A stretch of DNA of 64,000 bases from assembly GCA_013398275.1 (NCBI GenBank), contig VZSE01006253.1, positions 894,507-958,506 of the forward strand. Direction: 5' to 3'. The position numbers and the translations under genes were made by a program. The DNA comes from Promerops cafer. Taxonomy: Eukaryota; Chordata; Aves; Passeriformes; Nectariniidae. The notes below the pieces were generated by a model. It was not told the DNA's origin and did not search any database. It worked only from the letters and a program-made list of their open reading frames with translations. Shown here in pieces: positions 23,351-36,775 of the stretch; the first letter of the stretch is position 1; each line of letters opens with the position of its first letter.

Positions 23351-24712
23351 CTGAAGGCAATATTATGTCTCAGCTTTTACTAGCATTATTTATAGGAAAA
23401 TTAAATATTGTTGCTTTAGTTACAAGGTAACCAGTAATTTAATTTGGAAAAAGATTAATAAATATTTCTGAAATTATTTAAGTGCTTGCATCTGCAGTGT
23501 GTTTCCATCCTATTTGAAATAGAGAAGAGGTACAGAAAACTTCAGATTTCCAGTTTCTAGACGGTCACTGAAGTTTAAATTAAGATGGCATCAGTAGGCC
23601 ATCTGTCATGGCTTCTTATGTATAACACATGACACCCCATTGCATTTTATTTAATTACCCCTTTATTAAGCATAATAAATTATGATTTATTTACATCTTG
23701 TCTTTTAGTAAGTGCTTTGGTCTCTTTGGAATAGACCCTTTATTTCAATTACTCTGCTACAGACCAAAACATCTATCTGAGAAGCAGTTTAATCAATTTA
23801 ACTGAAACTGTTGAACACCCTCTTTCATGATTATGTTCCTTTCTAGTCTCCAGATAGTCTCTGCTATTATTCCATGCTCCATCTGAAATTCAGATAAATA
23901 ACTAACTGCATTTTTCCATCTTTTAGGAAAACAATGCTCACACATTGAACTTTTCTTGTTACTTTTGTCTGTATGGCAGACAGAAATAAAACTTTTTCTG
24001 CTCATTCCTCATTACAGAAGTATTAATTTGAGCACTGATACAAAGAATTCCAGCCTTTACTCAAAGAGAGCATTTTATTTCTTGAGACTACATCACAATC
24101 TTTCAATGGTACTGATGCAAATAGTACAGATAGAAAGACCACCTATATTGCTAGTGAAATCAGCACCTAGCTAGCATTGCATCTTTCCCTTTCCTATCAA
24201 TCCTAGAATGTAGAAAAGCATCTTACCTACTGAGTTGTTCCTGGGGAGGAGAAAAAATAATTGATGTTCATGAGTACTTGCTAATCAAATATTTATTAAT
24301 CTGCATGGGATAACAACTAAATTGAAAGCCATGATTTTAGGTTTGCATTAATTCATTAATTCAGGTTTTTACTGAACTATAGCTTGATGAGTGCACTGAT
24401 TATTTATGTCCATATTCATTAGTATTCTTTCTTGTGCAGTGTGAGAAGCAGGCAACTGAATTATAATATAATACATACGACATATTTATACCCACATTTT
24501 CCTTGCTTAAAATAGTTTTGCCAGATGATTTCTTTGCTTCTGCACCAGCCTCAGATATAGTACTCAAATCTTAGTAGCAGAGTTACTTTAACATCTGTAA
24601 TATAAACACATAACACAAAAATTCCTTATTGTGCTTTTTGAAAATAATGCAGGTATTTGTCCCAGAAGAGAGATTTCTGCAAAGAAGCCCAGCTCAATAT
24701 ATACAAGCATGG
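23351..24712. other. unique AT-rich non-coding DNA
   Basis: No repeat or gene recognised. Short frames of 60-72 codons only. Confidence 0.5.
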
Positions 24713-24797
24713 AATGAGTTGTTCAACCTGGAGAAGAGAAAGCTCTGGAGAATCCTTAGGTGGCCTTTCATTATTTAAAGGGGGCTATAAGAAAGGT
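24713..24797 (+). mobile_element. CR1 LINE internal fragment
   Basis: GAGTTGTTCAACCTGGAGAA, AGAGAAAGCTCTGGAGAATC, GTGGCCTTTCATTATTTAAA and GGGGGCTATAAGAAAGG follow the CR1 segment for GGTTGTTCAGCCTGGAGAAG through AAAGGGGGCTATAAGAAAG. The copy stops abruptly and is followed by a CR1 3' end in the opposite orientation. Confidence 0.85.
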
Positions 24798-24854
24798 CAT
24801 AGAACCAGAAAATGGTTAATGTTGGAAGAGATCTTAAACATTATCTAATTCCAT
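24798..24854 (-). mobile_element. CR1 LINE 3' terminus on the minus strand
   Basis: TCATAGAACCAGAAAATGGT, TAATGTTGGAAGAGATCTTA and AACATTATCTAATTCCAT are the reverse complement of the CR1 terminus (tail, GGGTTGGAAGGGACCTTAAA and ATCATCTAGTTCCA in the reversed consensus). It directly abuts the plus-strand CR1 piece without spacer. Confidence 0.78.
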
Positions 24855-27800
24855 ATAAAGGGATAAAAAGCATGCAAATGGTGAAAAGTAGAAACTGCTC
24901 ATTGCTCTCAGTTTGATTTATCTTTACAAATTGACAGGCTAATTATTTGCACATATTTCAGTCAAAATATACATATTTGAAAATAAAGTTATTTTTGAAG
25001 TCCACATTTGAATAGTAGCATAATAAGACACAAAAAAAATAGAAAGAAAAAAGAAATTCATTTAACATGTGTATAGTCATTAAAAAGAAAGGATGAGTCG
25101 CATAACTCATAAGTCAAGGTTTTCCTGTGGTCTTTTCACAGTATGATAATAACAATAATTGTAGAAAACACAAATGTAACAGAATTTAAGAACACAGAAA
25201 TTTGCCTCTCAGAAAAAGCATATATCACCTATGCTTCCCATGTTTCTCATCCTTTTTGATACCCCAGATCTTCTTTGTACTTCAGTACTTTTTTCCTTTG
25301 CAGCCAAACTTACTGAAATTATTAGCAGTTAGGCAAAGGTCAGTTCCCAGACTGTGAACCATGACATCTGATTGAAGTTGTGTGGACTTAGTATTTAAAT
25401 TAATTAAATCATTTTGATATCTAAAATGGCTAAATAGGTTCTTCAGATGCATCCTGCTCTCAAATCTGGTATTAGTAGGGCTCTCATAGCACAATGAGTA
25501 CATTAGGTCTTACAGATACATCAGGTGGTGGTAAAGCACTCAATGTGTCATGCTCTCCTCAGTATTCCTTGGAGGACTTTTATGTTGTGAGCATATGAAA
25601 CCATAAAAATAACAAAGAAGGCCCTGCTCTCATGTTTTGCTGTAACTACTAGGTCAACATAACTATGCCCTCTCACCCAAATCCACAGTCTCATACTCTA
25701 AACTCTGTATTTTTTTTTTCTAAACACAACTTCCATAAAGCTAGGAAATACTATTCCATTTTATATAGAAATCAGTAGAGAATAGGCACATTAAATGGCA
25801 TGAAAAGGCAACATAGGACACCACAGATGAACCAAACCTAGAATGTTTCCACTGGTGAGACCGCTGCCTTGTTCTTTTGTAAAAATCTTCTCTTGCTTCT
25901 TTTTCCATGCAGGTTTTAAGCACAGTTATCTATCACACATAAATGTGTAAATGGCTGTAAAGCCACACCTGTGATTCTGAGAGTTCAGGTTTTTAATGGT
26001 ACCCACTCTTGGATGGGAGTAGCCTGCTGCAGTCACCTTATCCATTTGCTGCATCTGACCTGGCTCATATTTTATACAAATTGCAAGTGATGTAGGAGGG
26101 CTGCAGGAACATATGGTTAATTATTTTTGCCAGGCACCCTTTATCTTTTCTCATAGAATGACTATTCTTCACCTACAGAAGGAACAGAAGGACTCTTATT
26201 ACTGTGTTTTGTCATATGTGGCATTCATCAGTTCTGCATTTTATTTTCCACCCAATACATTTGTGGATTCTTAAAAATTCTGCAAGAATTCCACTTCTAC
26301 TTATTTGAATTACAGAACCTGCACTTCTATGGCTGAAAGAAATTCAGAGGTGGTACCATCTTTATATATCCCTGGCACAACAGCATTGAGTCTGCCACTC
26401 TGCAACCAGAGGTGATTCATTAGACATATCTAATGCATGACACAGCCTCCCAAATGGCCTAGACAGGACTAGGACATGTAAGTAGGATTAGGAAGAAGTA
26501 GCCCGAAATTCCTCAAACTGGAATTTCAACTTCTAATAGTCTGGGATTAAAACTACCGTTGAATTCTTCCTTACTAATATTCCTTGTTTAATTTCTGTTA
26601 CTTATTTGCTACTTTTTTCTACACTGATTAAAAATTATGTGCATTAGTTCTACACACTGCTAAAGACCTATGATTCCATTAACTATATCATGCACCCAAG
26701 GGGAAAAGGCACAAATTTCCACCAAAATATTGGAACCTTGTGTTCAGTCCTCTCAGACAACCTCATTAATATAGCGGATATTTCTCTTTGGAGAATCTGT
26801 GCCATCCCCTTTCTTTCTTGGCCCAACTATTTTTAAATTTTTCACATTGGAATGCAGTCAACAAATGCAGACTACATTTACTATCTTACTTAGAACATAT
26901 ATGCTGGTTGGAAATTTTTCATTATTATAATTTATTACAGAAATGGCTTATGGAAAAAAACCCACAACAAAACCTTTAAATTACTTTCTATCACCTTGTT
27001 GATTTAGAATATTTTGAAATATTTTGTGTTATTGTCTTCAAATAGAAAATTACACTGAATTTTTCCATCAACCTATTGCCTTTTCAAAATATTATGTTTG
27101 GATACCTGTTCTTTCAGAGAAGGGTGAGGGGAATACAACCATCAAGATGGTTTCTAGGACACATATAGTCAGGCAGCCATACAGATCGAATGCTTTGGGG
27201 CATTATTACAAAAACATAGTTTTTCACAGAATTTAACAGAAAATGAAACTAAGTGAAGTCAGCTAATTAAAACAAATGAATTTTTCCTCATTTTCTATTT
27301 GGAAATGCCAAAACATGTAGTTTCAACTTTTTCTAAATCTCCACCCATTCTGGATCAATTAATCTAGAATTTTTAAAAGAAATTTATTAAAGGACAAAAA
27401 AGGTCAATTCATATTATTTCATTAAAAATATTAAATCATTAATAAATTATTCAGGATTATATTTTCTCCTTTTTGCCACTGTTATGTCTGAATCTCTTTT
27501 AAAATTTCATCTTAAAACTTACAGATTCTTCCTTTGTAACCCTTGCAGTATAAAGATACTATCAACAGCGTTTCATTTCTTACACTGATTGAGGCAGGAG
27601 TCCTCTGTGATTGATAGTTCAATTATTTGAAAATGGGGAAAATGATAGCACTGGAGTTCATCTTAATTCAGGTAATTCTGACTTTTGTATTAAGAAAAAA
27701 AATAAAGAGCTACTCTAGCTGAGTTCTGTTCTCTCTTCCTCATTCACCATGGAAGTTTGAGATAAGATATACTGATAATAACTCTGTTGAAGTTACCTAT

Positions 27801-29147
27801 TGAGTCCAGATGTTGCCAAGTCGTTCTAGTCTTTCCTGAATACTGGCAAACCTCAGAAGTGTTTGGCAGGGACGTGAAACAACTTTGAAATTGCAGAATG
27901 ACTTCAAAGCAGTGATGGAGGAGGTATCTGTGCATCATAATACAGATGCCATATGACACTTTCTAGAGTTTTATGATACCTATTATACTGCCTCTCTCTT
28001 TTTTGTGATTTAAGAAAGTTTTTTTTTTACAATTTCTGTTCTTAAATGTTTTACACAAACTCAAATTTAAAGTGTCTTCTTAGATGGATTGTGGTTCTTT
28101 AATTGAGATATTACACCTTCCTAGGAGATTATTCCAAAGTGATGGAATCTACCTCACAAAATCCTTCCTCCTGCAGCTTGGACTCTTTTGAGGGCTTCTT
28201 TGTTTAAGTCTTTAGAGGCCAATTTAATGGGTAAGACTTTTTGTTGGAGAATATCCAAAAAGCAAAAAACAAAAAAATTCACCACTCATATAGCATAAAA
28301 ATGATGAGACTTTAAGGTTGCTTCTCAACCTTAGGAAAAGATCTGTTTATTTGGGAATTATTCAGTGAATTGGCTTGTGATATTTTCTAATAGGATTGTT
28401 CAGACTTCTCATTTCACTCACAAACAATTCCTAGGACTAGTAATCCTTCTGCCAATTACTCATCTAGTTTTAACTTCAGGTGGATTCTAGGCATGACCCT
28501 TGACCAGCCTCCACCTAATTTCAGTCTCTTCATTCACAATCTTCTCTGAATTTTGTGTATCCCAATCCAACCAGTAAAATTTTTTCTTTGTTTCCAAAAT
28601 TTTCTTGAGCTCTGAAGAACAAATGCTGGAAGAATGGAAAAAAAAGGTTTCTTATTCTCATACAGTGCAGACTCAGCACTGCTGACTTTCTAAGCTTACC
28701 TGGGCCTAAGGCTTTAACAAGAAAATATGAAGTGAAACTTCAGTTATCATAAGAAAATCATATTTTTGACAGAAAATATGTATCTGCTCTACAGAATGTC
28801 AGTCCCAAGCTTCTTTGAACTATAATTTTGCAAAAAAAGTTTACTCATTTGACTCAGCATAGGCAAAATGATTATATATGTGAGGTTGAATATCTGTTTT
28901 GACTGATCTCTTTTAGAAAAGCTTAGCTTCTCTCAGGCCCGCTTTGTGGAATCTTTCCATCCAAAGATTTGACCGAATAGTGGGCTACTACACAGGTTAT
29001 TTTAGAATGGCATCTTCAGCAATGGCTGGTGCTAGGAGGTTCTGTACACTAAATTTGATACCTTCCTTTCACTATAAAATGCTTAAGGAATTTCTCTCCT
29101 TTTTTTCCTCAGAGGGCTTTGTAATGAAATTTAAATCAGCATTGAAA

Positions 29148-29214
29148 ATGATTATTACTATAGTTACTTATAGTTACTATAGTTATGATTATTACTTTAT
29201 TATTATACTATAGT
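29148..29214 (+). repeat. AT-rich cryptic tandem repeat (ATTATTACTATAGTTA-like)
   Basis: Units of the form TATAGTTACT and GATTATTACT alternate imperfectly, for example ACTATAGTTACTTATAGTTA followed by CTATAGTTATGATTATTACT. It is low-complexity sequence with no consistent unit length. Confidence 0.7.
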
Positions 29215-32200
29215 TTGCCAGAAAGAAGTTTGATCATCAGTAACTCCAGTGAAATAAAGGATTTTGTACAGTTATCAGTGTTTAACCATCAATATGCTTG
29301 GCAATACATTAAACAGAAAAACTGTTCTTCAGTCTGAGTGTGAAGACAATTCTTTTAACATAGATAACTTTTTTTTTTGTTTGATAAGGTTCTAAATTGT
29401 AATTTGAATACATTAGACAAAAGATACACTGTCTACTGACTTGGTTGGCTTAGGATTTTAGAATTAGAAATAAAATGCTTGGTGGAAAAGACTGGTTTTC
29501 TAAGGACTTTTGACTGTAGAAATAGAACCCATAGGGAAAACAACTCAATGATCCCAATTGTTGTACTTTAATGATGTATTTGAATATTCCACGATGTTGT
29601 ATTTTACTAGTTTATATTTTCCTGTACTTTGCTAAAGCACCTGAGCAGGAGACAAAGAACTGCAAAATTGGACGTAGTGTTGGATAAACTCCATCTATGC
29701 TGCTGAATATACCTGTAAATACGTGTGGGAGGGCATTAAGGTAAGACCTCTGGGCTGAGTGGGAGAGGCAAGTGAGAAGCTGTGTAAGGCTTAGCTGGAG
29801 CCAGGGCAAACCCACTAGAAGAATGTAGAACTTCTATGAAATAACTATCTATCTCTGCACACAGTGGTAGATGTATCTTTGATCTCTGCCTCCCATGACT
29901 CCTATTGCTACAAAATTGCATACCCTAAAAGGATGATTTAGAAATTACCCTGAAATATTTTTTTTCTCAACAATTAATACTTTGGGCATATCCTAAGTGT
30001 TTGGAAAATGATAGGAAACAGAAAGAACTACAAGTTCCAAAGTGACAAATTCTACCTGCCTTTCTGCACAGCTGCCCTGTGTTTTTGTGTGCCATACAAC
30101 CTGTCATTTGAATAGTGTGCTGTGAATTTAATCATAACAGAAGATGTATTTTGTTCTTACCCTTGCCACATGTACAATCTCTGTATTCCAATAGGTCACA
30201 GAACATAATTGCTTTTTTCTGTCTGTGGATTATTCAACCTTTCACACACATGCCATTTCTTGTCCTTTTCCCTCCTCCGTTCTTATCACATACCTATGAA
30301 TAGCACATCCTGAAAGAGGTAGAAAGGAAAAAAACTAAGAACAGAATAAACTGGGTTTAGTATAAAAGTTAATTTTATGAAGATGTCTATTAATTGCAAT
30401 ATTTTTAAATGCTTGACTTAAAATTAAAAATAAAAGAAAAAAGAAAAGCATTCTTTTATTTTTAATATAAACCTTCAGATTTTGAAAGGACTGCGTATCA
30501 CCCAGTCTCTGTGATAAAACTGTCTTGTATCCTTTAAAACACATATAATGTTTGTGTGTACAAATGGCCCATTTTTCTTGCTTATCCATTAATTTTAGCT
30601 CTTCTAATCATCCCTTAAGTCTCCTGCCTGTTTGTGGGTTGTGTCCTGCTTTCGTCTCCCTTAGGGTGATATATAGCTCTAGCAAGACAAAGGTCAAATT
30701 GTGATCAGGAGAAGGATAATAACTTCACATATCAATGTACATTTCTTCTCTCTTGACAAATGATCACCATTCCTCCTGAAAATTCCCTGCACCACATGGT
30801 CCCCCTTTGACCTTTTGGTCAATAAATAATGCATTCTCTCTAAAGTAATTGAACTACCTTTTTTGGCTGCAAAATCCTGGGTACGAGAATGTGTGGTACA
30901 TAGGGCAGTGAAATATTACATTGTGGAAAGACTCCAGCTTTACTTTAGCTTTTGGATGAAGACAGATATTGTTGCATTCTGATCTTTTTTTTTTCACTAC
31001 CCAATAATTTGATCTAAACTGAATTAAAATACCCAACATTTCATAGACCAAATGAGTTGTTTTTCCTTTTAGGGGTAATTAGAGAAGTGTTTAGAACAAA
31101 AAGGGTTTTAAATCTAAACATATTTGGGAGGAGGGGAGGGGTCTGTCTTATTACTGCAAAATGACTTGGAAGCTGTACATTAATAATTTATTGTGTTAAT
31201 CAATAGCAATTTGTAATCTGCTCACCTCCCACACATAAGTCCCCCAAAATGGAGCTCACCATTAGACCTGACTTACAAGTTCACAACAGCACTGACAAGA
31301 CCTATTTATATGCAACATTCCATGTACAAGATAGAACATTCCATGGGGTTTAGGACCCATTTCCAAGTATGAAGAAAAACTACAGGGGACTGTGGAAGTT
31401 GTAGAACAATTAAGCTGTGTAAGAACAAAAACTTCTACACTTTAAATTCAGATGTGAGATTAATCTAAGCTACGATGAGCTAAGTGACACTGTAGGATTT
31501 CTGCCTGCTTTCAAAGAATTTGTTCCACCAAATAAATTATCTTTTCCATTTATTTGAAGAACAGGATCAAGACCACAATAAATAAACTGTAAAGGCTGAG
31601 CTGTTGTCTACTAATACTTTTATTTAGTTATTTTAGTATTTTGTTCCTGAAAAATGGAACCTAAATTTTAAATCCCACACTTTCTCCTGGATGTATTTTG
31701 GTGTTTTAAAAAGAGACCCTTGATCAAATGTATACTAGTTGTTTTGTATCTTACTTGCAGGTTAATAAAGTGTTTTTTTTCTGGAATTAATATATTGTAT
31801 TTCCTACAGCATGGTACTGAGTAGTTTGGGAACATATAAATCATACTGAAACAGATTGTGATGCAATCAAACAGTATTGTTTCATGATAGACTGTTGGGT
31901 TATAACCTAGCATTCCCTCGTGAAAAAGTACCATTTTTCTTTGCTTTCTAGGCTTTTTATTCCTTCCTTTTTTTTTTATTTTTTCATAAGAAAAACCGTA
32001 CCTGAAAGTGCTAAAGCTTAAAGCTATAAGGAAATTGCCCTGAAACTGAAAACCTTCAGGAAATTGAATGGACATACTACACACAACATCCAAGATATTA
32101 TGTCTTGGTTCTGTTTCTTGGGATTTAGTGCTGGAAGTTTTTTATTGTACCCTTCCACAGATACATTTCTCTGAACAGAATTTTGACCAGCCTTGAAGAC

Positions 32201-32479
32201 AATAAACCCATTAGACATATCAGGAGGAGCTCTCATGCTAGGCAAGAGGTCAGTTGCTCTCCCCAGAATGCCTATTGTTGAAAAACATCTTCTAAAGAAA
32301 ATCATTACAGAGGTCTTCTCTGTGATGCCTGTGGAGGAAACATCTATATATATCTCAGTGATATACTGTTAAGAAAAGGTACTGTAAGAGAGATATTTTT
32401 CCTTCCATCCAGTTATTTCAGGGTAAAATCTTTCATCCAAAAAAGCTCCCAGTGCCCTGATCAATAATAATGTTAATGA

Positions 32480-32566
32480 TGGAAATAAGATCTTAAGAAA
32501 ACACTTCAAAATATATATTTTAGATTCTGAGACTAGCCACTCTTGTAGTGAAATTTTTCTTTACTG
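32480..32566 (+). repeat. direct repeat copy A (partner at 33587)
   Basis: AACACTTCAAAATATATATT, then TAGATTCTGAG and CACTCTTGTAGTGAAATTTT align in order with copy B about 1.1 kb downstream. Similarity is good over about 85 bases and fades on both sides. The repeat family is unknown to me. Confidence 0.65.
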
Positions 32567-33139
32567 CACAATCCTTCAGTTGATCCCCTGCCAAACCTCT
32601 GTAGAGATACAAAGACTCAAAACAAGCCTACAGTTCAAGCATTTAACTTTTTTCTTACTGTGGATCAGTTGAATATTTCTGCAAAAATCTTAGAGGTCAG
32701 ACATGGTCAGGTCCTCATGGCTGTCCAGCTTTTAGTAGTTTCTGGGTCATAATCCTTTCCAGATGGAATGCATTTCACCACTTCTTTACAGTTGGTCATA
32801 AAAGCTTTGGCTTTATAGCACATGCTTCTGCTTTTGCAATCTGCTTGCCCTCGTTACTGTACATGTGTGTGCAAAGCTTCTCCTATAACAATCACCAGAT
32901 CTTCCTTCTCTGAATGTTGTAGAAAGGTTTACATACAGAGATCGCCTTATTTAGTCATTATGAAAATCCCACTTCATCCATATCTGTAACAAATGCAAAA
33001 AGAAAAGTTCACAGATATTCTGTGCTAGGTCTCAGGAGTGCCCTTCTGAGAACACAGAAGAAGTAACTCCCCAGGAGTAACTTGCACACATTACCCATGT
33101 CTTTCCCATGTGACTCCTTGCAAAGAAAGGAGTCTTCAT

Positions 33140-33540
33140 CTTCTTTGTAGCCACCTTTTAAATACTGGAACATGGTGACAAGGCCTACCCTAAGCCTTCT
33201 TTTCTCAAGATGGATTACATCCTGTTCTCTCAGCTTTTTCTCATACAGCAGGCTTCCCAGTCTCTATGTCCAGTTTCAGCCCTACGGACAATTAAGTTTT
33301 TGATATTTTCAGAGATATTCTTCTTTATTACATGCACAGAGAGAAGTGGTTTTTCAGTTTGGCAAGAGCAATTTTAAGGGTAAAGTGAAACCTTTTAAGC
33401 TTTATTAAGAATCCAGAAAATCAGAGCCATCATGGCCCTTCTCTGGACCTTCTCCAGCCTGTCCACATCTCTCTCCTATAGCAGGGACCAAAACTGAACA
33501 CAGTATTTCAGGTGTGGACTGCCAAGGGCCAAGTAGAGCA
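33140..33540 (-). mobile_element. CR1 LINE fragment on the minus strand, interrupted
   Basis: The left part (33140-about 33280) reads CCACCTTTTAAATACTGGAA, CATGGTGACAAGGCCTACCC, TAAGCCTTCTTTTCTCAAGA and TCTCAGCTTTTTCTCATACA. The right part (about 33429-33540) reads ATCATGGCCCTTCTCTGGAC, CTTCTCCAGCCTGTCCACAT and GACCAAAACTGAACACAGTA. Both are reversed CR1 and neighbours in the consensus, but here about 150 bp of AT-rich unrelated sequence separates them. It is an old, degenerate copy. Confidence 0.87.
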
Positions 33541-33586
33541 TGATAATTTCTTCAAAATTTGAAGCTGAGATGTCATTGTTTCAGGA

Positions 33587-33670
33587 TGAAAATAAAATTT
33601 TATAGAACACTTCAAAACATGTATTCCAAATTCTGGAAGCAGTCATTCTTGTAGTGGTTTTTTCTCCATT
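33587..33670 (+). repeat. direct repeat copy B (partner at 32480)
   Basis: GAACACTTCAAAACATGTAT, CCAAATTCTGG and CATTCTTGTAGTGGTTTTTT match copy A at 32480-32566 in order and spacing. It begins about 45 bp after the CR1 fragment ends. Confidence 0.65.
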
Positions 33671-36479
33671 AATGGTTCACAGCACTTTCACATTTACTAA
33701 GTCATTTTCCTGATTATAAATATAGAAAAAAGATAAAGCTATGCAAAGAGAAGGAAAAGAATTCTGAAAACATACAGGTTAACAGAAGAAATTGAATTTA
33801 CCACCACAGATGGGCAGGGAAAAAGACATGGGATCCTGGCCTCATGCCTTAATCATGCATTATCCCACAGTAATGAGGGCATCAATAAAAGAAGAATGGT
33901 ACCATGAAGCCAATTCCCTGTCTTTAATAAAATGTGTTTTTGCAAGTCGTAAGGACATCTAAGCAGGGCCCTGGGGTTTCAGGCCCATACATCTTTCCGT
34001 TTTTCTTTTTTAAAAGGAGGCAAACCTTTACTAAAAAGCTATTTGCACTCAAGAATGATGACAAAACAGATGATTATGTTTGCTTAAATGTTGTCAGTCT
34101 GACAAGAACAAAGCCTGTTTGAAAAATGCAAGTCCTTTTTTCCCTCACCACATGAAGAGTTTGAGCAAAAGAATCTGGCACTGGAAAGAATGTGCCAAGA
34201 CCCGCTCACAGAAGCTATTATTTATATAGTACAATATGCTCATATCATCAAGACCTTGCTCTCTGAAATATATACCTCAGCTTGAAAACTGTCAGTATCT
34301 ACAAGAAATGAGATGTTTAAAAAAAAAAAAAAAGTGGTACCTAATGTTCAAGCATTACTGCTGCATTAATGTATCTTCGCTGAGGAGAGTTACTAATTTA
34401 TACCTAGGAAATAGTTAGCATCCTCCAGACATACTTTTACTGTCATCATGCTATAGAAGGAGTATAGTTTTGTTCACATGTGCTCTGAATCCAATTCAAA
34501 GTAAATGACAGAATCTACTGATGTCTTCAAACAACAGGCAGCTGTCACTATTCTCTTTATGTTATTAGGACAGGAAAATGCTGTTTAAATAATAACGACA
34601 TTATACCTACAGCATTTTCTTGATATGATTGCTCTCATTTTTACCATTGTCTTTTCTATTATTCATTTAGATTGTGTTCCAAAGGTGTAACAGTAAACCA
34701 TGAAATGTAGAACATAATGAAAATTTAAAGTAATTCAAGCTCATTTTCAATCTCAAGATACAGTAGCTTGCTAGAATTGCTTTTCTCAAAGGAGAAAAAG
34801 AAAATATTTAGAAAACCCCTCGGCCAATCAGTGAGAAAATAAACTTCTACTGACACATACATCCATACCTCTATCCATCCATACAATTTTTTTAATTAAA
34901 GTGGGCTTTTTTCTAAGTCTTTTTAAGTAGATAGAACTCCACTGGCAAATACAGCCATTTGCCAACAGCTGTTCTGGTGCCATCTTCTGTTAGGTGTATA
35001 GACTTATACATGCATATATTTATTCATTTATTTATTAATAAAAAACATAGAAATAGATAAAATGAACTGCAATTATGGTAGAATATCATTCCTTAGGGGG
35101 ATTCCTAGAATTATCTTGGAAAAAGCTGCAGATTGCAGGAATAGAGAGGGAGATTAGTACATCACAAGACGGATAAAAGGCTAAGTCAGGAGCCAGAGCC
35201 TCAGCTGTGGCAAATTACTGTGGCTTCATTGATTTCTGTAACCCTCCAGCCTTTTTACAGCAATATCTTTCATCTCAAAAATCAAGCAAGGCACGACAGG
35301 AATACAACTGGGTGAGAATGGAGTCTGAGAAGGCAAGAAGGAGTGAACTACAACTTTTAAATTCCATAACCCTTTCCACCAGCTTCAGGGCTATAGTGAG
35401 GACTAAGACAGTTTCATGACAGGATGGAGATGTCACATTCAATTTTTATTTGGAATCTAAACTCGGGTAGTAGTAGAAATAGTTTTTTTTAATGAGTCGT
35501 GTTCAGCAGTATTGTCTTCTTTGAGAATCACAGAACTTGACACCTCTCCAGCCCAAACCTAAATCTGTCGTTTTGAACTAAGAGTTGCCTTTTATGCCTC
35601 CCGCTACATACATTTCTTGACTATTTTATTATTTAAAAGTAGAAGTATATAAAGGATTTCACCCTTCCACTGCATGGAATACTTTGAAAATAATGATCAG
35701 GTTAAACAAATGTTGCAACAGAAGCTTAAATTAGTTTTCGTAGATTTTACTATAGTTAAGAAAAGTGTGGATGAAGCAGAGTTAAATATTCTCTGAAGGT
35801 GCAGTCCAAAAATACTTCAAGGGAAGAGAAAGCCAACTGATGGAACAAGCCAAGAAATTCAGCAGCTACACAGCACAATGCTGTGATCTTTATGTTTCCA
35901 GAGGGTTCAAAGCAAGAGAACCAGCTCAGCTGGATAGGATTCAGCCTTTTTCTGTCTCACCTGCATAATAAGGAGACCCCTCACCTTCACATATTTATGT
36001 TTGGAAACACAGAAAGATTCTTCAAGGTAAAAAAATATCCTTGCTATCTTAGTAGCCACCTGAGCCTTCTCTTCCTTTTGCTTTTCCCTTTTCTTTCACC
36101 AAATGAACCTCCCCCATCTTGACCACTCTGTCACCCTGGAAACTATAGTATTTGCTAATTTAAGATCATTATTTGAATAAAATTAAAATTTTATCACTAT
36201 AATACAGTAAGACAAAACCAAGATGGTTACATTATGTAAGAGAACAAGAGCCCTTTAACAAATTCCAAAGAAAAAAGAAAGAAAGGAAACATTTGAACTT
36301 TCACTAGTCTTATGCTTTGTTGTAGGCTATGGCATTGTTTTCTTTAATTTTTTTTTAAAGAGAAGGCTATCAGCCTGCTTATTACAGTGACTGGACCAGG
36401 CCTGGTCAGTGAAGGAAGGGATGTGGGTTACAATTAACTTCTCTGCAAATGAAGCTGTTCACTGAGCAGCAGGTGTAAG
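33671..36479. other. unique AT-rich non-coding DNA
   Basis: An A15-16 run lies at about 34319-34334 and a TCCATCC/ATCCATAC-type cryptic repeat near 34860-34886. AGAATCACAGAACTTG near 35525 faintly resembles a reversed CR1 tail but is too short to call. No gene seen. Confidence 0.5.
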
Positions 36480-36775
36480 CAAATGGGAGATGGAGGTATG
36501 GAAAGAGGGTCCATCCAGAGAGAGAACAACAAAGGAGGCAGGAGGCAGTCTGGGAGCTCAGACTGAGATGCCCGAGTTTATTGCTCCTTCATACCTTTTT
36601 AAATAAATGTGTGAGTGTCTATATACATTGAAATGAGAAGATTCAAAATAACTGATAACAAGTTCAGTGAAAACTTTGTTGAACATTTACTTATTATGGA
36701 TATGAAAATACTGGCCATATATACATCATTATTTTAGAATTAGATATCTAGTTACAAAAATCCTACATTTTAACA
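36480..36775 (-). mobile_element. LTR-like element, ERVK-like, minus strand
   Basis: Read on the minus strand it begins TGTTAAAATGTAGGATTTTT, continues GTAACTAGATATCTAATTCT and ATGGCCAGTATTTTCAT, then has a TATA-like TTATTTAAAAAGG, followed closely by AGGAGCAATAAACTCGGGCA with a polyadenylation signal and then GAGCTCCCAGACTGCCTCC. A TGT start, TATA-like box and AATAAA in this spacing are typical of a retroviral LTR. The 3' end is approximate and I found no target-site duplication. Family assignment is from memory and tentative. Confidence 0.5.

Larger units (their letters stand above)
24855..33139. other. 8 kb of unique AT-rich DNA, no gene seen
   Basis: Open frames are 60-141 codons and scattered over all frames. 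The 141-codon frame at 31668-32093 (-) has no domain I can name. At 29148-29214 there is an AT-rich cryptic repeat. At 30807-30822 a small inverted repeat (TTGACC, TTTT, GGTCAA) overlaps an AATAAA. A diverged direct-repeat copy lies at 32480-32566. No RNA gene, exon or further transposon is recognised by eye. Confidence 0.5.

Noticed and set aside
30800..30830. TTGACC-TTTT-GGTCAA hairpin with AATAAA, possible LTR or mRNA 3' end
   Set aside because: Six-base arms are expected by chance and no other element features surround it.
31668..32093. 141-codon minus-strand open frame
   Set aside because: Lys/Phe-rich, no domain and crosses A/T-rich runs; likely chance.
35520..35560. AGAATCACAGAACTTG resembling a reversed CR1 tail
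   Set aside because: Only about 15 bases match and the following bases do not continue into CR1.
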